64,000 bases of DNA from Nocardioides sp. dk884. Its GTDB lineage: Bacteria > Actinomycetota > Actinomycetes > Propionibacteriales > Nocardioidaceae. The stretch's first letter is position 1; each line of letters starts with the position of its first letter. A model generated the notes under the pieces. It did not search any database and was not told where the DNA came from. It saw only the letters and a list, made by a program, of their open reading frames with translations. The DNA lies in NCBI RefSeq assembly GCF_009557055.1, contig NZ_CP045649.1, forward strand, positions 1,339,501 through 1,403,500, in the 5' to 3' direction. Positions 43,948-53,370 of this stretch are shown here, in pieces. The position numbers were made by a program, and so were the translations under genes.

Positions 43948-44160
43948 ATGGCCAAGGCACTCATCGGCCACCTGAGCAGGGACCTGCGGACCCCCAGCCA
44001 CCTGATGGTCGAGAACTCCCGACTGCGCGCCCGCGTGGGCGAGCTCGAGGCGCTCGTCCTCCGGCTGGCCGAGGAGAACGACCGCCTCAGCGCGGCGCAC
44101 CGCACCGACCTGCTCGAGCTCGACAACGCCGCCTCCTTCGAGGACATGCAGCCCGCCTGA
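43948..44160 (+). CDS. Small coiled-coil protein between mutM and smc
   Basis: A 70-aa protein, ATG with GGAAGG upstream. The middle part (about residues 22-50) is a short leucine-rich coiled coil (ENSRLRARVGELEALVLRLA) with Leu at heptad spacing; the N-terminus is MAKALIGHLSRDLRTP. No family is recognised. Codon use matches the neighbours. The context between a repair gene and smc gives no firm function. Confidence 0.7.
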   Translation: MAKALIGHLSRDLRTPSHLMVENSRLRARVGELEALVLRLAEENDRLSAAHRTDLLELDNAASFEDMQPA

Positions 44161-44478
44161 CGATCTCCTGCTGGGAGTCGCCGGTAGCTGGTCCGCGCCG
44201 CGTGGCCCGCGGGAGGCGCCTGGTCGAGGCCTGCTCCGCGATTGGTCACGAACGACACCTCGGTGGGGCGTTTTGTTGTCGTTGGGGACCAAACGTCGAC
44301 GTGAGGTGGCCCGGCACCCCACCCCCACGCCACCCGCGTGGGAACGCCGAACCGCCGGAGCACATCGGTAGGCTGGCGCGCGCCGCGCTTCCCCGCCTGC
44401 GGTGCTGTGCCGGTGCTGTGCCCCTGCTGTGCCGGCCGAGCGCCTCGTCCCTGAAGTCCAGCGTGATGGGAGCCCCGG
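44161..44478 (+). other. 318-bp intergenic region before smc, with a triple 11-bp repeat
   Basis: No gene is supported here. The region holds a weak inverted repeat AACGACA/TGTCGTT (44251-44283), a possible -10 element TAGGCT (44369-44374) and three tandem 11-bp units, GGTGCTGTGCC twice and CCTGCTGTGCC once (44401-44433). The smc promoter is expected here. Local composition at 44265-44285 is unusually T-rich. Confidence 0.6.
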
Positions 44479-47400
44479 GTGTACCTGAAGAGCCTGACCC
44501 TCAAGGGGTTCAAGTCCTTCGCCTCCGCGACCACGCTCCAGCTCGAGCCGGGGATCACCTGCATCGTCGGGCCCAACGGCTCCGGCAAGTCCAACGTCGT
44601 CGACGCGCTCGCCTGGGTGATGGGAGAGCAGGGGGTCAAGTCGCTGCGCGGCGGCAAGATGGAGGACGTCATCTTCGCCGGTACGTCGGGGCGCCCGCCG
44701 CTCGGTCGCGCCGAGGTGGTGCTGACCATCGACAACTCCGACGGCGCGCTGCCGATCGAGTACACCGAGGTGACGATCAGCCGCACGATGTTCCGCAGCG
44801 GCGGCTCGGAGTACGCCATCAACGGCAACACCTGCCGCCTGCTCGACGTCCAGGAGCTGCTCTCCGACTCCGGCATCGGCCGTGAGATGCACGTGATCGT
44901 GGGGCAGGGCCAGCTCGACCAGATCCTGCACGCGACGCCGGAGGACCGGCGCGGGTTCATCGAGGAGGCCGCGGGGGTCCTCAAGCACCGCAAGCGCAAG
45001 GAGAAGGCGCTGCGCAAGCTCGACTCCACCGACGCCAACCTGCACCGGCTCAACGACCTCATCGCCGAGATCCGGCGCCAGCTCAAGCCGCTGGGCCGCC
45101 AGGCCGAGGTGGCGCGTCGTGCGGCCGGTGTCCAGGCCGACGTCCGCGACGCCCGGGCCCGCCTGCTCGCCGACGACCTGGTCACCGCCCGCACCGCGCT
45201 GGAGCGCGAGATGGCCGACGAGTCCGCCCTGCTGGAGCGGCGTGCGGAGCTGGAGCAGCAGACCGCCGCGGCGCGCGCCCAGGAGAGCGAGCTCGAGGCC
45301 GCGCTCCGCGAGGACCTGCCGGCCCTGTCGCGTGCCCAGGACACCTGGTTCGCGCTCTCCGGGCTGCGCGAGCGGCTGCTCGGCACCCAGTCGCTGGCCG
45401 CCGAGCGGCTGCGCAACGCCACCGCGACCGCTGAGAGCGAGCACCGCGGCGGCCGCGACCCCGAGGAGCTCGAGGCGCAGGCCGAGCAGGCGCGCACCCA
45501 GGAGCAGCAGATCGCCGCGGAGGTCGAGGCCCGGCGCCTCGCCCTCGAGCAGGCCGTCACCGCCCGCCGCGCCGCCGAGGACGCCGCGACCGAGGAGGAC
45601 CGCAGGGTCGCCGCCCTCCAGCGCGCCGCGGCCGATCGCCGCGAGGGCCTGGCGCGGCTGCACGGTCAGGTCAACGCCATGCGCTCGCGCGCCGTGGCCG
45701 CCGACGAGGAGGTCGGCCGCCTCACCGCCAACCGCGAGGACGCCCTCGCCCGCGCCCAGCGCGCCCAGCGCGACTTCACCGCCCTGGAGACCCAGGTCGC
45801 CGGGCTCGACGCGGGGGAGGAGGACCTCGACGCCGAGCACGAAGCGGCCGTCGCGGCCCTCGACGACCTCGAGGCGCGCCTGGTCAAGCTCCGCGAGGAG
45901 GTCCAGCAGGCCGAGCGGGAGCGCTCCTCGCTCGCCGCGCGCAAGGACGCCCTGGAGATCGGGCTGAACCGCAAGGACGGCGCCGGCGCCCTGCTCGCCG
46001 CGACCGACACCGTCTCCGGCCTGCTCGGCTCGGTGGCCGCCTTGCTCACCGTCCGGCCCGGCTACGAGGCCGCGGTCGCGGGCGCGCTGGGTCGGGCGGC
46101 GGACGCCGTGGCCGTCGCCGACGCCGACACCGCGGTGGCCGCGATGACCCACCTGCGCGCCGAGGACCTCGGGCGCGCCGCGCTGCTGCTCGGCGGGGGA
46201 GCACCGGACGACGACGACTGGCCGGCCCTGCCCGAGCACGCGGCGTACGTGCGCGACGTCGTGGAGTGCCCGGGCGAGCTCCGCGCCGCCCTCGCCCGGC
46301 TGGTACGCCGGGTCGCGGTCGTCGAGGACCTCGACGCCGCCCGGGTCCTGGTGCGCGAGCTGCCAGAGCTCACCGCGGTGACCCGTGAGGGCGACCTGAT
46401 CGGCACCCACTTCGCCTCCGGCGGCTCCGCGAGCCAGCCCAGCCTGATCGAGGTCCAGGCGGCCGTCGACGAGGCGGCCGAGCAGCTCGCCGAGGTGACC
46501 GCGAGCGCCGAGCGGCTCGGCTTCGAGGTCAGCCGGCTCGAGGCGGAGCGGCACGAGGCCCAGCAGCGTGTCGACGTCGCGCTGGCCCGCCTGCACGAGT
46601 CCGACGCGACCCTGGCCGCCGTGGCCGAGGAGCTCGGCCAGCACGGCTCGCTGGCTCGCGCCGCCCGCGGCGAGGCGGAGCGGCTCGCCCGGGCCATCGA
46701 GGCCGCCCAGCAGGCCCGCGAGCAGGCCGTCGCCGGGCTGGCCGAGCTGGAGGCCCGGCTGGCCAGCGCCGAGGAGACCCCCGAGGAGGAGCCGGACACC
46801 GGCACCCGCGAGCAGCTGACCGAGGCCGCCCGCGCGGCCCGCCAGGAGGAGACCGAGGCCCGGCTGGCGCTGCGCACCAGCGAGGAGCGGGCCCGCGCGA
46901 TGAGCGGGCGCGCCGACTCGCTGCTGCGCGCCGCCCGCAGCGAGCGCGAGGCCCGTGCCCGGGCCGCCGAGCGCCGCGAGCGCGCCCGCCAGGAGGGTCG
47001 CGCCGCGAAGGCCGTCGGCGCCGCCGTGGCGCACGTGCTCACCCGCCTGGAGGACTCCGTGGCGCGGGCCGCCGAGCACCGCGCGGAGGTCGAGCAGGCC
47101 CGCCGCGCCCGCGAGCAGGAGCTGATGGCCGTGCGGTCGAGCCTGCGCGACCTGGCCCGCGCGCACGATGAGCTCCTCAACGCCGCCCACCGCGACGAGA
47201 TGGCCCGCGCCCAGCAGCGCATGCGCATCGAGCAGCTCGAGGAGCGCGCGGTCGAGGAGCTCGGCACCGCCCCCGATGCGCTGGTCGCCGACTACGGCCC
47301 CGACCAGCCGGTGCCGGCCACCGAGCCCGGCCCCGACGGGGAACCGCTCGAGCCCACGGCGTACGTCCGCGAGGAGCAGCAGAAGCGGCTGCGCGCCGCC

Positions 47401-48027
47401 GAGCGCGCCCTGGCCCAGCTGGGCAAGGTCAACCCGCTGGCGCTGGAGGAGTTCTCGGCGATGGAGGAGCGGCACAAGTTCCTCACCGAGCAGCTGGAGG
47501 ACCTGCGCCGCACCCGCAAGGACCTCCTCGACATCGTCCGAGAGGTCGACGCCCGCGTCGAGCAGGTCTTCACCGAGGCCTACGCCGACGTGGAGCGCGC
47601 CTTCGACGCGACCTTCGCCCGGCTCTTCCCCGGAGGGGAGGGCCGCCTGGTCCTCACCGACCCCTCCGACATGCTCACCACCGGCATCGAGGTCGAGGCG
47701 CGACCGGCCGGCAAGAAGGTCAAGCGGCTCTCGCTGCTCTCCGGCGGCGAGCGCTCGCTGGTCGCGGTGGCCTTCTTGGTGGCGCTGTTCAAGGCGCGCC
47801 CCTCGCCGTTCTACATCCTCGACGAGGTCGAGGCGGCCCTGGACGACACCAACCTGGGCCGGCTGCTCGAGATCTACGAGGAGCTGCGGGAGAGCTCGCA
47901 GCTGCTCGTCATCACCCACCAGAAACGGACCATGGAGGTCGGAGACGCCTTGTACGGAGTCACGATGCGTGGAGACGGCGTCTCGGCCGTGATCAGCCAG
48001 CGGCTGCGGGAGGTGGAGCCCGCATGA
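44479..48027 (+). CDS. smc: Chromosome segregation ATPase SMC
   Basis: An 1182-aa condensin subunit. Walker A is GPNGSGKS (31-38) in the N-terminal head, followed by a long coiled coil, a hinge at about 500-620 (VSGLLGSVAALLTVRPGYEAA), the returning coiled coil, and the C-terminal head with the signature LLSGGERSL and Walker B YILDEVEAALDD. It organises chromosome arms with ScpA and ScpB, which are not in this window. GTG start (VYLKSLTLKGFKSFA). The thioesterase gene overlaps its stop by 4 nt. Confidence 0.97.
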   Translation: MYLKSLTLKGFKSFASATTLQLEPGITCIVGPNGSGKSNVVDALAWVMGEQGVKSLRGGKMEDVIFAGTSGRPPLGRAEVVLTIDNSDGALPIEYTEVTISRTMFRSGGSEYAINGNTCRLLDVQELLSDSGIGREMHVIVGQGQLDQILHATPEDRRGFIEEAAGVLKHRKRKEKALRKLDSTDANLHRLNDLIAEIRRQLKPLGRQAEVARRAAGVQADVRDARARLLADDLVTARTALEREMADESALLERRAELEQQTAAARAQESELEAALREDLPALSRAQDTWFALSGLRERLLGTQSLAAERLRNATATAESEHRGGRDPEELEAQAEQARTQEQQIAAEVEARRLALEQAVTARRAAEDAATEEDRRVAALQRAAADRREGLARLHGQVNAMRSRAVAADEEVGRLTANREDALARAQRAQRDFTALETQVAGLDAGEEDLDAEHEAAVAALDDLEARLVKLREEVQQAERERSSLAARKDALEIGLNRKDGAGALLAATDTVSGLLGSVAALLTVRPGYEAAVAGALGRAADAVAVADADTAVAAMTHLRAEDLGRAALLLGGGAPDDDDWPALPEHAAYVRDVVECPGELRAALARLVRRVAVVEDLDAARVLVRELPELTAVTREGDLIGTHFASGGSASQPSLIEVQAAVDEAAEQLAEVTASAERLGFEVSRLEAERHEAQQRVDVALARLHESDATLAAVAEELGQHGSLARAARGEAERLARAIEAAQQAREQAVAGLAELEARLASAEETPEEEPDTGTREQLTEAARAARQEETEARLALRTSEERARAMSGRADSLLRAARSEREARARAAERRERARQEGRAAKAVGAAVAHVLTRLEDSVARAAEHRAEVEQARRAREQELMAVRSSLRDLARAHDELLNAAHRDEMARAQQRMRIEQLEERAVEELGTAPDALVADYGPDQPVPATEPGPDGEPLEPTAYVREEQQKRLRAAERALAQLGKVNPLALEEFSAMEERHKFLTEQLEDLRRTRKDLLDIVREVDARVEQVFTEAYADVERAFDATFARLFPGGEGRLVLTDPSDMLTTGIEVEARPAGKKVKRLSLLSGGERSLVAVAFLVALFKARPSPFYILDEVEAALDDTNLGRLLEIYEELRESSQLLVITHQKRTMEVGDALYGVTMRGDGVSAVISQRLREVEPA

Positions 48028-48485
48028 GCGAGGAGCGCACCCGTCCGGCCCGCCCCACCCGCGCGGACTACGTCGCCTGGCGCACGGTGACCACCCGCTG
48101 GCGCGACGACGACGCCTACGGCCACCTCAACAACGCGACGTACTACGAGCTGTTCGACACGGCCGTCAACGCGCACCTGTTCGAGGCGACCGGCACCAAC
48201 GTGCGCCACCTGCCCCAGATCGGGGTGGTGGCGGAGACCTCGTGCCGCTACTTCCGCGAGATCGGCTTCCCCGAGCCGATCGAGACCGGGATGGTCGTCG
48301 ACAAGGTCGGCACCTCCTCGATCGTCTACCGGATCGGGCTCTTCCAGGGCGACTCCGACGAGGCGGCCGCCGAGGGCCGCTTCGTGCACGTGTACGTCGA
48401 CAACGCCGCCGGCGCGGGCGACCGCCCGGTGGCGCCGATGCCGGACGTGATCCGCGCCGCGGTCGAGCCGCTGCTGCGCCCGTAG
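48024..48485 (+). CDS. Acyl-CoA thioesterase (4HBT/hotdog family)
   Basis: A 153-aa hotdog-fold thioesterase of the 4-hydroxybenzoyl-CoA/FadM type. The catalytic region is RWRDDDAYGHLNNATYYELFD, with the Asp and His-Asn-Asn of the family. Substrate acyl chain is unknown. The ATG overlaps the smc stop (ATGA), so it is translated with smc, an unexpected pairing that may be mere operon extension. Confidence 0.85.
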   Translation: MSEERTRPARPTRADYVAWRTVTTRWRDDDAYGHLNNATYYELFDTAVNAHLFEATGTNVRHLPQIGVVAETSCRYFREIGFPEPIETGMVVDKVGTSSIVYRIGLFQGDSDEAAAEGRFVHVYVDNAAGAGDRPVAPMPDVIRAAVEPLLRP

Positions 48486-48671
48486 CGCACACGGGGGCGC
48501 CACGCGCCGACGGGCACCGGCCAATGGCCACGCGGTGCGGGGAGTCGGTCCTGCGACGAGGAGGACCAAGGACCGGGTGCCGGCCGGCGCGGCCGGACTG
48601 GGACGCTGGACACCCCCCTCGGGCCGGTGCCTGCACCGGTCGCCCCTCGTCTCACTCGGGAGATCCCCCTC

Positions 48672-48908
48672 ATGACCTACGTGGTGCTGTCCATGGTCCT
48701 CATCGTCGCCGTGGCTGCCGCCGTCGTCGTGTACGCCGCCTACCCGCACCGCGGCCGCGACATCCCGAAGCTGCCCCGGCTCGGGCGCGCGATGCGCCGG
48801 GTCAAGGGCTCGGTCTCCGTGGTCGAGCACGACGGCGCCGACGACCACGACGCACACCTGGCCGCCTCGCTGAGCGACGGCCGCAAGCGGCGCCCTCGCA
48901 CACGCTGA
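48672..48908 (+). CDS. Small single-pass membrane protein
   Basis: A 78-aa protein with an N-terminal membrane helix (MTYVVLSMVLIVAVAAAVVV) and a basic, then acidic, then basic cytoplasmic tail ending in GRKRRPRTR. ATG 48672 is used because the helix starts there; a longer frame from 48627 would add an improbable 15 residues. No family is recognised. The topology is probably outside to inside with the tail in the cytoplasm. Confidence 0.6.
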   Translation: MTYVVLSMVLIVAVAAAVVVYAAYPHRGRDIPKLPRLGRAMRRVKGSVSVVEHDGADDHDAHLAASLSDGRKRRPRTR

Positions 48909-48980
48909 CTGCCAAAAACGAAACGCCGTCTCGTCTGCAGGAACGGCCGCACGGAGCGCGCGCCATGCCTTAGGGTCTGC

Positions 48981-49001
48981 TATTGCGAACAACTCGCAAT
49001 A
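48981..49001. promoter_or_regulatory. Putative Nur box (nickel-responsive Fur-family operator)
   Basis: TATTGCGA, spacer ACAAC, TCGCAATA: perfect 8-bp arms around 5 bp. The known Streptomyces Nur site is TTGCaa-N5-ttGCAA, matched here with the same spacing. A possible -10 (TAGGGT, 48971-48976) would put the start of transcription inside the operator, 20 bp before the first gene of a nickel/peptide-type importer. Confidence 0.75.
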
Positions 49002-49020
49002 ACGACCTGAGAGGGTTCCC

Positions 49021-50616
49021 GTGCGTCGTCCCGCCCGATCCACCGCGCTGGCCGCGGTCGCCGTGCTGGCGACCGCTCTCCTGGGCGGCTGCGCCTCCGA
49101 CCCCTCCCCGGCCACGGCGGGGGAGAAGCCGGCCCAGCTCACGCTGGCCCTGGGCGGGGAGCCCGACGACGGGTTCGACCCCACCCTCGGCTGGGGTCGC
49201 TACGGCTCGCCCCTCTTCCAGTCCACGCTCCTGCAGCGCACCGCTGACCTGGAGGTCACCGGCGACCTCGCCACCGACTGGGAGGTGAGCCGGGACGGTC
49301 GGGTCTGGACCGTGCAGATCCGCGACGACGCGCGGTTCACCGACGGCTCGCCGGTGACGGCCGAGGACGTCGCCTACACCTTCAACCAGGCCTCGCGCTC
49401 GGGCGGGCTCACCGACGTCACGGTCCTGGAGCGCGCCGAGGCCACCGGTCCCACCACCGTGGAGCTGCGGCTGCGCCGCGCCCAGAGCACCTTCGTCAAC
49501 CGCCTCGTCAGCCTGGGCATCGTGCCCCGGGACGCCCACGGGCCCGCTTATGCCCGGCAGCCGGTCGGCTCCGGGCCCTACACCTTCGTCTCCTGGGAGC
49601 CCGGGCAGCAGCTGGTGGTCGAGCGCAACGACGACTACTACGGCGAGCAGCCCGACTTCGAGCGGCTGGTCTTCCTCTTCACCGACGAGGACGCGACGCT
49701 CGCCGCGCTCCGGTCGGGGCAGGTCGACCTGGCCGGCGTCCCGTCGTCGATGGCGTCGCAGGACATCGCGGACATGTGGCTCCTCACCGTGCCCAGCCTC
49801 GACAACCGGGCGCTGTCCTTCCCCACCCTGCCCGACCAGGGGCGGACCACGCCCGAGGGTCGCCCGATCGGCAACGACGTGACCTCCGACGTCGTCGTAC
49901 GACGCGCGATCAACCTGGCCGTGGACCGCGAGGCGCTGGTCGCCGGCGTGCTCGACGGCCACGGCTCCCCGGCGTACGGCCCGGTCGATGAGGCGCCGTG
50001 GTTCGAGCCGTCCACCGCGATCGAGGACGCCGACCCCGAGGCCGCCGCCACGCTCCTGGAGCAGGCCGGCTGGACCGACGAGGACGGCGACGGCGTACGC
50101 GAGAAGGACGGCGTGGCCGCCGAGCTGACCCTGCACTACCCGGCCGGCGACTCGCTGCGCCAGAACCTCGCACTCGCCGTGGCCGACATGGTCGACGACG
50201 CCGGGATCGCGATCACCGCCCAGGCGGGCAGCTGGGAGGAGATCGAGCAGCGGCTGCACGCCGACCCGGTCCTCTTCGGCTGGGGCAGCCACGACCCGAT
50301 GGAGATGTACAACCACCTCGCCTCCTCCCAGGCCGGCATCGAGTACAACAACCCCGGGATGTACGCCGACGACGAGGTCGACCGGCACCTCGAGGCCGCG
50401 CTGGCGGCCACCGACCCCGACGTCGCCACCCGGCACTGGCAGGCCGCCCAGGTCCCCTCCGGCCCGGCCGCCGACGCCCCGTGGGCCTGGCTGGTCAACC
50501 TCGACCACACCTACTACGTCCGCTCCTGCCTCGACCTCGGTGAGCCGGTGGTCGAGCCGCACGGCCACGGGTGGCCGCTGACCGCCGGCATCGCCGGGTG
50601 GCGGTGGTCGTGCTGA
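49021..50616 (+). CDS. nikA: Nickel/peptide-type ABC transporter substrate-binding lipoprotein
   Basis: A 531-aa SBP_bac_5-family lipoprotein (lipobox LLGGC) anchored outside the membrane. It has the usual three-lobe pattern (GDLATDWEVSRDGRVWTVQIRDDARF split across the N-terminal part; GSGPYTFVSWEPG; DVVVRRAINLAVDREALV). The C-terminal end is PHGHGWPL, with two His that might take part in metal or metallophore binding. GTG start with GAGAGGG 5 nt upstream. The preceding Nur box argues for nickel rather than peptides; the name is inferred from this. Confidence 0.7.
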   Translation: MRRPARSTALAAVAVLATALLGGCASDPSPATAGEKPAQLTLALGGEPDDGFDPTLGWGRYGSPLFQSTLLQRTADLEVTGDLATDWEVSRDGRVWTVQIRDDARFTDGSPVTAEDVAYTFNQASRSGGLTDVTVLERAEATGPTTVELRLRRAQSTFVNRLVSLGIVPRDAHGPAYARQPVGSGPYTFVSWEPGQQLVVERNDDYYGEQPDFERLVFLFTDEDATLAALRSGQVDLAGVPSSMASQDIADMWLLTVPSLDNRALSFPTLPDQGRTTPEGRPIGNDVTSDVVVRRAINLAVDREALVAGVLDGHGSPAYGPVDEAPWFEPSTAIEDADPEAAATLLEQAGWTDEDGDGVREKDGVAAELTLHYPAGDSLRQNLALAVADMVDDAGIAITAQAGSWEEIEQRLHADPVLFGWGSHDPMEMYNHLASSQAGIEYNNPGMYADDEVDRHLEAALAATDPDVATRHWQAAQVPSGPAADAPWAWLVNLDHTYYVRSCLDLGEPVVEPHGHGWPLTAGIAGWRWSC

Positions 50617-51647
50617 GGCTGGCGAGGGGCGTCGCGGGCAAGGCCGCCCAGCTGGCGCTGCTGCTGGCCGCGGTGGCCGTGGCGTCCTTCGCGCTGATGT
50701 CGGCCTCGCCGGTCGACCCCGTCGACGCCTACATCGGCGCGGAGCTCACCGCCGTCGGCCCCGAGCAGCGCGAGCTCATCGAGCAGCGCTGGGGCCTGGA
50801 CGACTCGGCACCGGAGCGCTTCGTGACCTGGGCCGGCGAGCTCCTGCAGGGCAACGCCGGGCAGTCCCACATCTACGGCCAGCCGGTCACCGAGGTCATC
50901 GGGTCCCGCCTGGTGGCCAGCCTCGGGCTGATGGCCGGGGCCTGGCTGCTCTCCGGGCTGTTCGGCTTCGTGCTGGGCGTGCTGGCCGGGGCGCGTCGCG
51001 GCACCCTGGTGGACCGCGGCATCACCTGGTGGGCCTACACCCTCTCCTCGGCCCCGACGTTCTGGGTCGGCCTGATCCTGCTCTACGTCTTCTCGGTCTG
51101 GCTGCAGTGGACCCCCGTCTGCTGCGCCGGCCCGATCGGGGTGCTGAGCGAGGACGTCACGCTGTGGCAGCGCCTGCACCACATGCTGCTGCCGATGCTC
51201 GCGCTCAGCGTCGTCGGGGTCGGCCCGATCACGCTGCACACCCGCCAGGCCGTGGCCGAGGTGCTGGCGCAGGACCACGTCACGTTCGCGCGCTCGCTGG
51301 GGGAGACCCCGCGTGGGGTCCTGGTACGCCGGGTGCTGCGCAACGCCGCCGCCCCGGCGGTGATGCTGCAGTTCGCGAGCATCGGCGAGCTGTTCGGAGG
51401 CTCCGTTCTCGCCGAGCAGGTCTTCTCCTACCCGGGGCTGGGGCAGGCGACCACCCAGGCCGCGCTGCGCCAGGACGTGCCGCTCCTGCTCGCCATCGCG
51501 CTCGTCACCGCGGCACTGGTCTTCGTCGGCAACACCCTGGGCGACCTGGTGCACCGCCGGCTCGACCCGCGCGCCGCCCGGGACGTCCAAGGCAGGTCCG
51601 CGGCGCGCCCGGATCGCCACGCCGCCGTCGGGCAGGTGAGCGCATGA
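50610..51647 (+). CDS. nikB: Nickel/peptide ABC transporter permease, first subunit
   Basis: A 345-aa DppB/NikB-type permease with six membrane segments. It has the N-terminal helix followed by a long outer loop (GPEQRELIEQRWGLDDSAP) and the coupling helix AQDHVTFARSLGETPRGVLVRRVLRNA. The start is chosen as GTG 50610, overlapping the nikA stop by 7 nt; GTG 50598 and 50604 are also possible. It works with the nikC product. Confidence 0.75.
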   Translation: MLRLARGVAGKAAQLALLLAAVAVASFALMSASPVDPVDAYIGAELTAVGPEQRELIEQRWGLDDSAPERFVTWAGELLQGNAGQSHIYGQPVTEVIGSRLVASLGLMAGAWLLSGLFGFVLGVLAGARRGTLVDRGITWWAYTLSSAPTFWVGLILLYVFSVWLQWTPVCCAGPIGVLSEDVTLWQRLHHMLLPMLALSVVGVGPITLHTRQAVAEVLAQDHVTFARSLGETPRGVLVRRVLRNAAAPAVMLQFASIGELFGGSVLAEQVFSYPGLGQATTQAALRQDVPLLLAIALVTAALVFVGNTLGDLVHRRLDPRAARDVQGRSAARPDRHAAVGQVSA

Positions 51648-52489
51648 GCACCCTGAGCCTGCCGGTCCCGACCCGCAACACCCGCCGCCGCACGCTCAAC
51701 GTCACCCTGGTGGCGCTGGGGATCGTCGTCGCGGTCGTCGTGGCCGCCTTCGCGCTGGAGCCGCGCGCCGGGGCCACCGACCTGGCGGACAAGCTCGTGG
51801 CGCCCTCGGCCGCGCACCCGTTCGGCACCGACTGGCTGGGCCGCGACCTGCTCGCCCGGGTGCTGGTCGGGCTGCGGCTCAGCCTCGTCGTCGGCCTGGT
51901 CGCCGCGGCCGGGTCCGCGGTGATCGCGCTGCTGCTCGCCGCCTTCGCCACCACAGCCGGGCGGCGCGCGGAGGCGTGCGTGACCTGGCTGGTGAACCTG
52001 TTCCTGTCCGTCCCGCACCTGGTGCTGCTGATCCTGGTCACCTTCGCGCTCGGCGGCGGCACCGAGGCGGTCGTGATCGCGGTCGCCGTCACGCACTGGC
52101 CGAGCCTGACCCGGGTGCTCATCGCCCAGGGACGGGTGGTCGCCCGCTCCGACTACGCCGCGCTCGCGCGCGGCTTCGGGCACGGGCGCTGGCACGTCGC
52201 CCGCCGCCACGTCATGCCCCACCTGCTGCCGCACGTGCTCGTCGGGGGGGTGCTGCTGTTCCCGCACGCGATCATGCACGAGGCCGCCCTGTCGTTCCTC
52301 GGCCTGGGCGTGGACGCCTCCCAGCCCGCGGTCGGGGTGCTGCTGCGCGACTCGATGCGGTTCTTGTCGACCGGCCAGTGGTGGCTCGCGGTGCTGCCCG
52401 GCCTGTGCCTGCTCGTCCTCGTCCTGCTCGTCGACACGATCGGCGACAACCTGCGTGCCCTCACCGACCCCAGGAGCCACCACCGATGA
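51644..52489 (+). CDS. nikC: Nickel/peptide ABC transporter permease, second subunit
   Basis: A 281-aa DppC/NikC-type permease. HPFGTDWLGRDLLARVLVG is the signature of the second permease in this transporter class, and the coupling loop is SDYAALARGFGHGRWHVARRHVMPHLLP. About six membrane segments. The ATG overlaps the nikB stop by 4 nt (ATGA). Confidence 0.75.
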   Translation: MSTLSLPVPTRNTRRRTLNVTLVALGIVVAVVVAAFALEPRAGATDLADKLVAPSAAHPFGTDWLGRDLLARVLVGLRLSLVVGLVAAAGSAVIALLLAAFATTAGRRAEACVTWLVNLFLSVPHLVLLILVTFALGGGTEAVVIAVAVTHWPSLTRVLIAQGRVVARSDYAALARGFGHGRWHVARRHVMPHLLPHVLVGGVLLFPHAIMHEAALSFLGLGVDASQPAVGVLLRDSMRFLSTGQWWLAVLPGLCLLVLVLLVDTIGDNLRALTDPRSHHR

Positions 52490-53370
52490 GCGTTCGACCC
52501 GTCTCGACCGACACCGCCCCCGGCGCGCCGCTGCTCGACGTACGCGACCTGTCGGTGAGCTTCACCCAGTACGCCCGCGGGCTGCGTCGACGCCACCTCA
52601 CCCCGGTGCGCGGCATGACGCTCCAGGCCCGGGCCGGGGAGGTCACCGCCCTGGTCGGTGCCTCCGGGTCCGGCAAGACCCTGCTCGGGCTCGCGGTGCT
52701 CGGCCTGCTCCCGACCAACGCCTCCACCAGCGGTGAGATCCGCTACGACGGGGCTCCGCTGAGTGACGCGCGCCGCGCGGCACTCGTGGGTGGCGAGGTC
52801 GCCATGCTGCCGCAGTCGATGAGCCACCTCGACCCGACCGCGACGGTGCGTGCCCAGGTGGCCCGAGCCCTCGAGCTGGGGGGACGCCCGGCGGCCGACG
52901 CCGAGGCGGTCCTCGCCGCCCGCGGTCTCGGCCCGGAGGTGCTGGCCCGCTATCCCCACGAGCTCTCCGGCGGGATGGCCCGCCGGGTGCTGCTGGCGAT
53001 GGTGCTGTCCTCGCCGCGCCGCCTGCTCGTGGCCGACGAGCCCACCCCCGGCCTCGACCCCGACTCCGCCCGGCGCACGCTGGCGGAGATCCGGGGGCTC
53101 GCCGACGCCGGCGCCGCCGTGGTGCTGATCAGCCACGACCTCGTCGGCGTGCTGGACATCGCGGACCGGATCGTGGTCACCGACCACGGCACCACCCTCG
53201 AGACCGCGCTCCCCGCCCAGTTCGCCGGCGACGGCGCCGGGCTCGTGCACCCGTACAGCCGTGCGCTGTGGCGCGCGATGCCCGCCAACGGGTTCCACCT
53301 GCCCGGCGAGGAGGCGCTGGTACGCCGCGCGCTCGCGGAGCCGGTGGGCGGCGCGGCGGCGGTGGCATGA
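52486..53370 (+). CDS. nikD: Nickel/peptide ABC transporter ATPase, first subunit
   Basis: A 294-aa ATPase of the DppD/NikD type. Walker A GASGSGKT, Q-loop MLPQSMSHLDP, signature LSGGMARR, Walker B LLVADEPTPGLD and H-loop LISHD. The signature has Met-Ala in place of the usual Gln-Arg, seen in some metal importers. ATG overlaps the nikC stop by 4 nt. Confidence 0.75.
   Translation: MSVRPVSTDTAPGAPLLDVRDLSVSFTQYARGLRRRHLTPVRGMTLQARAGEVTALVGASGSGKTLLGLAVLGLLPTNASTSGEIRYDGAPLSDARRAALVGGEVAMLPQSMSHLDPTATVRAQVARALELGGRPAADAEAVLAARGLGPEVLARYPHELSGGMARRVLLAMVLSSPRRLLVADEPTPGLDPDSARRTLAEIRGLADAGAAVVLISHDLVGVLDIADRIVVTDHGTTLETALPAQFAGDGAGLVHPYSRALWRAMPANGFHLPGEEALVRRALAEPVGGAAAVA

Noticed and set aside
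44251..44283. Inverted repeat AACGACA/TGTCGTT before smc as an operator
   Set aside because: The arms are only 7 bp with a 19-bp spacer. This is weak and could occur by chance.
41788..47919. A 2043-codon open frame on the minus strand, opposite rnc, mutM and smc
   Set aside because: It is a by-product of high-GC third positions. It has no domain and runs across several well-supported genes. Similar antisense frames (for example 36316-39456 and 13939-15672) were rejected for the same reason.
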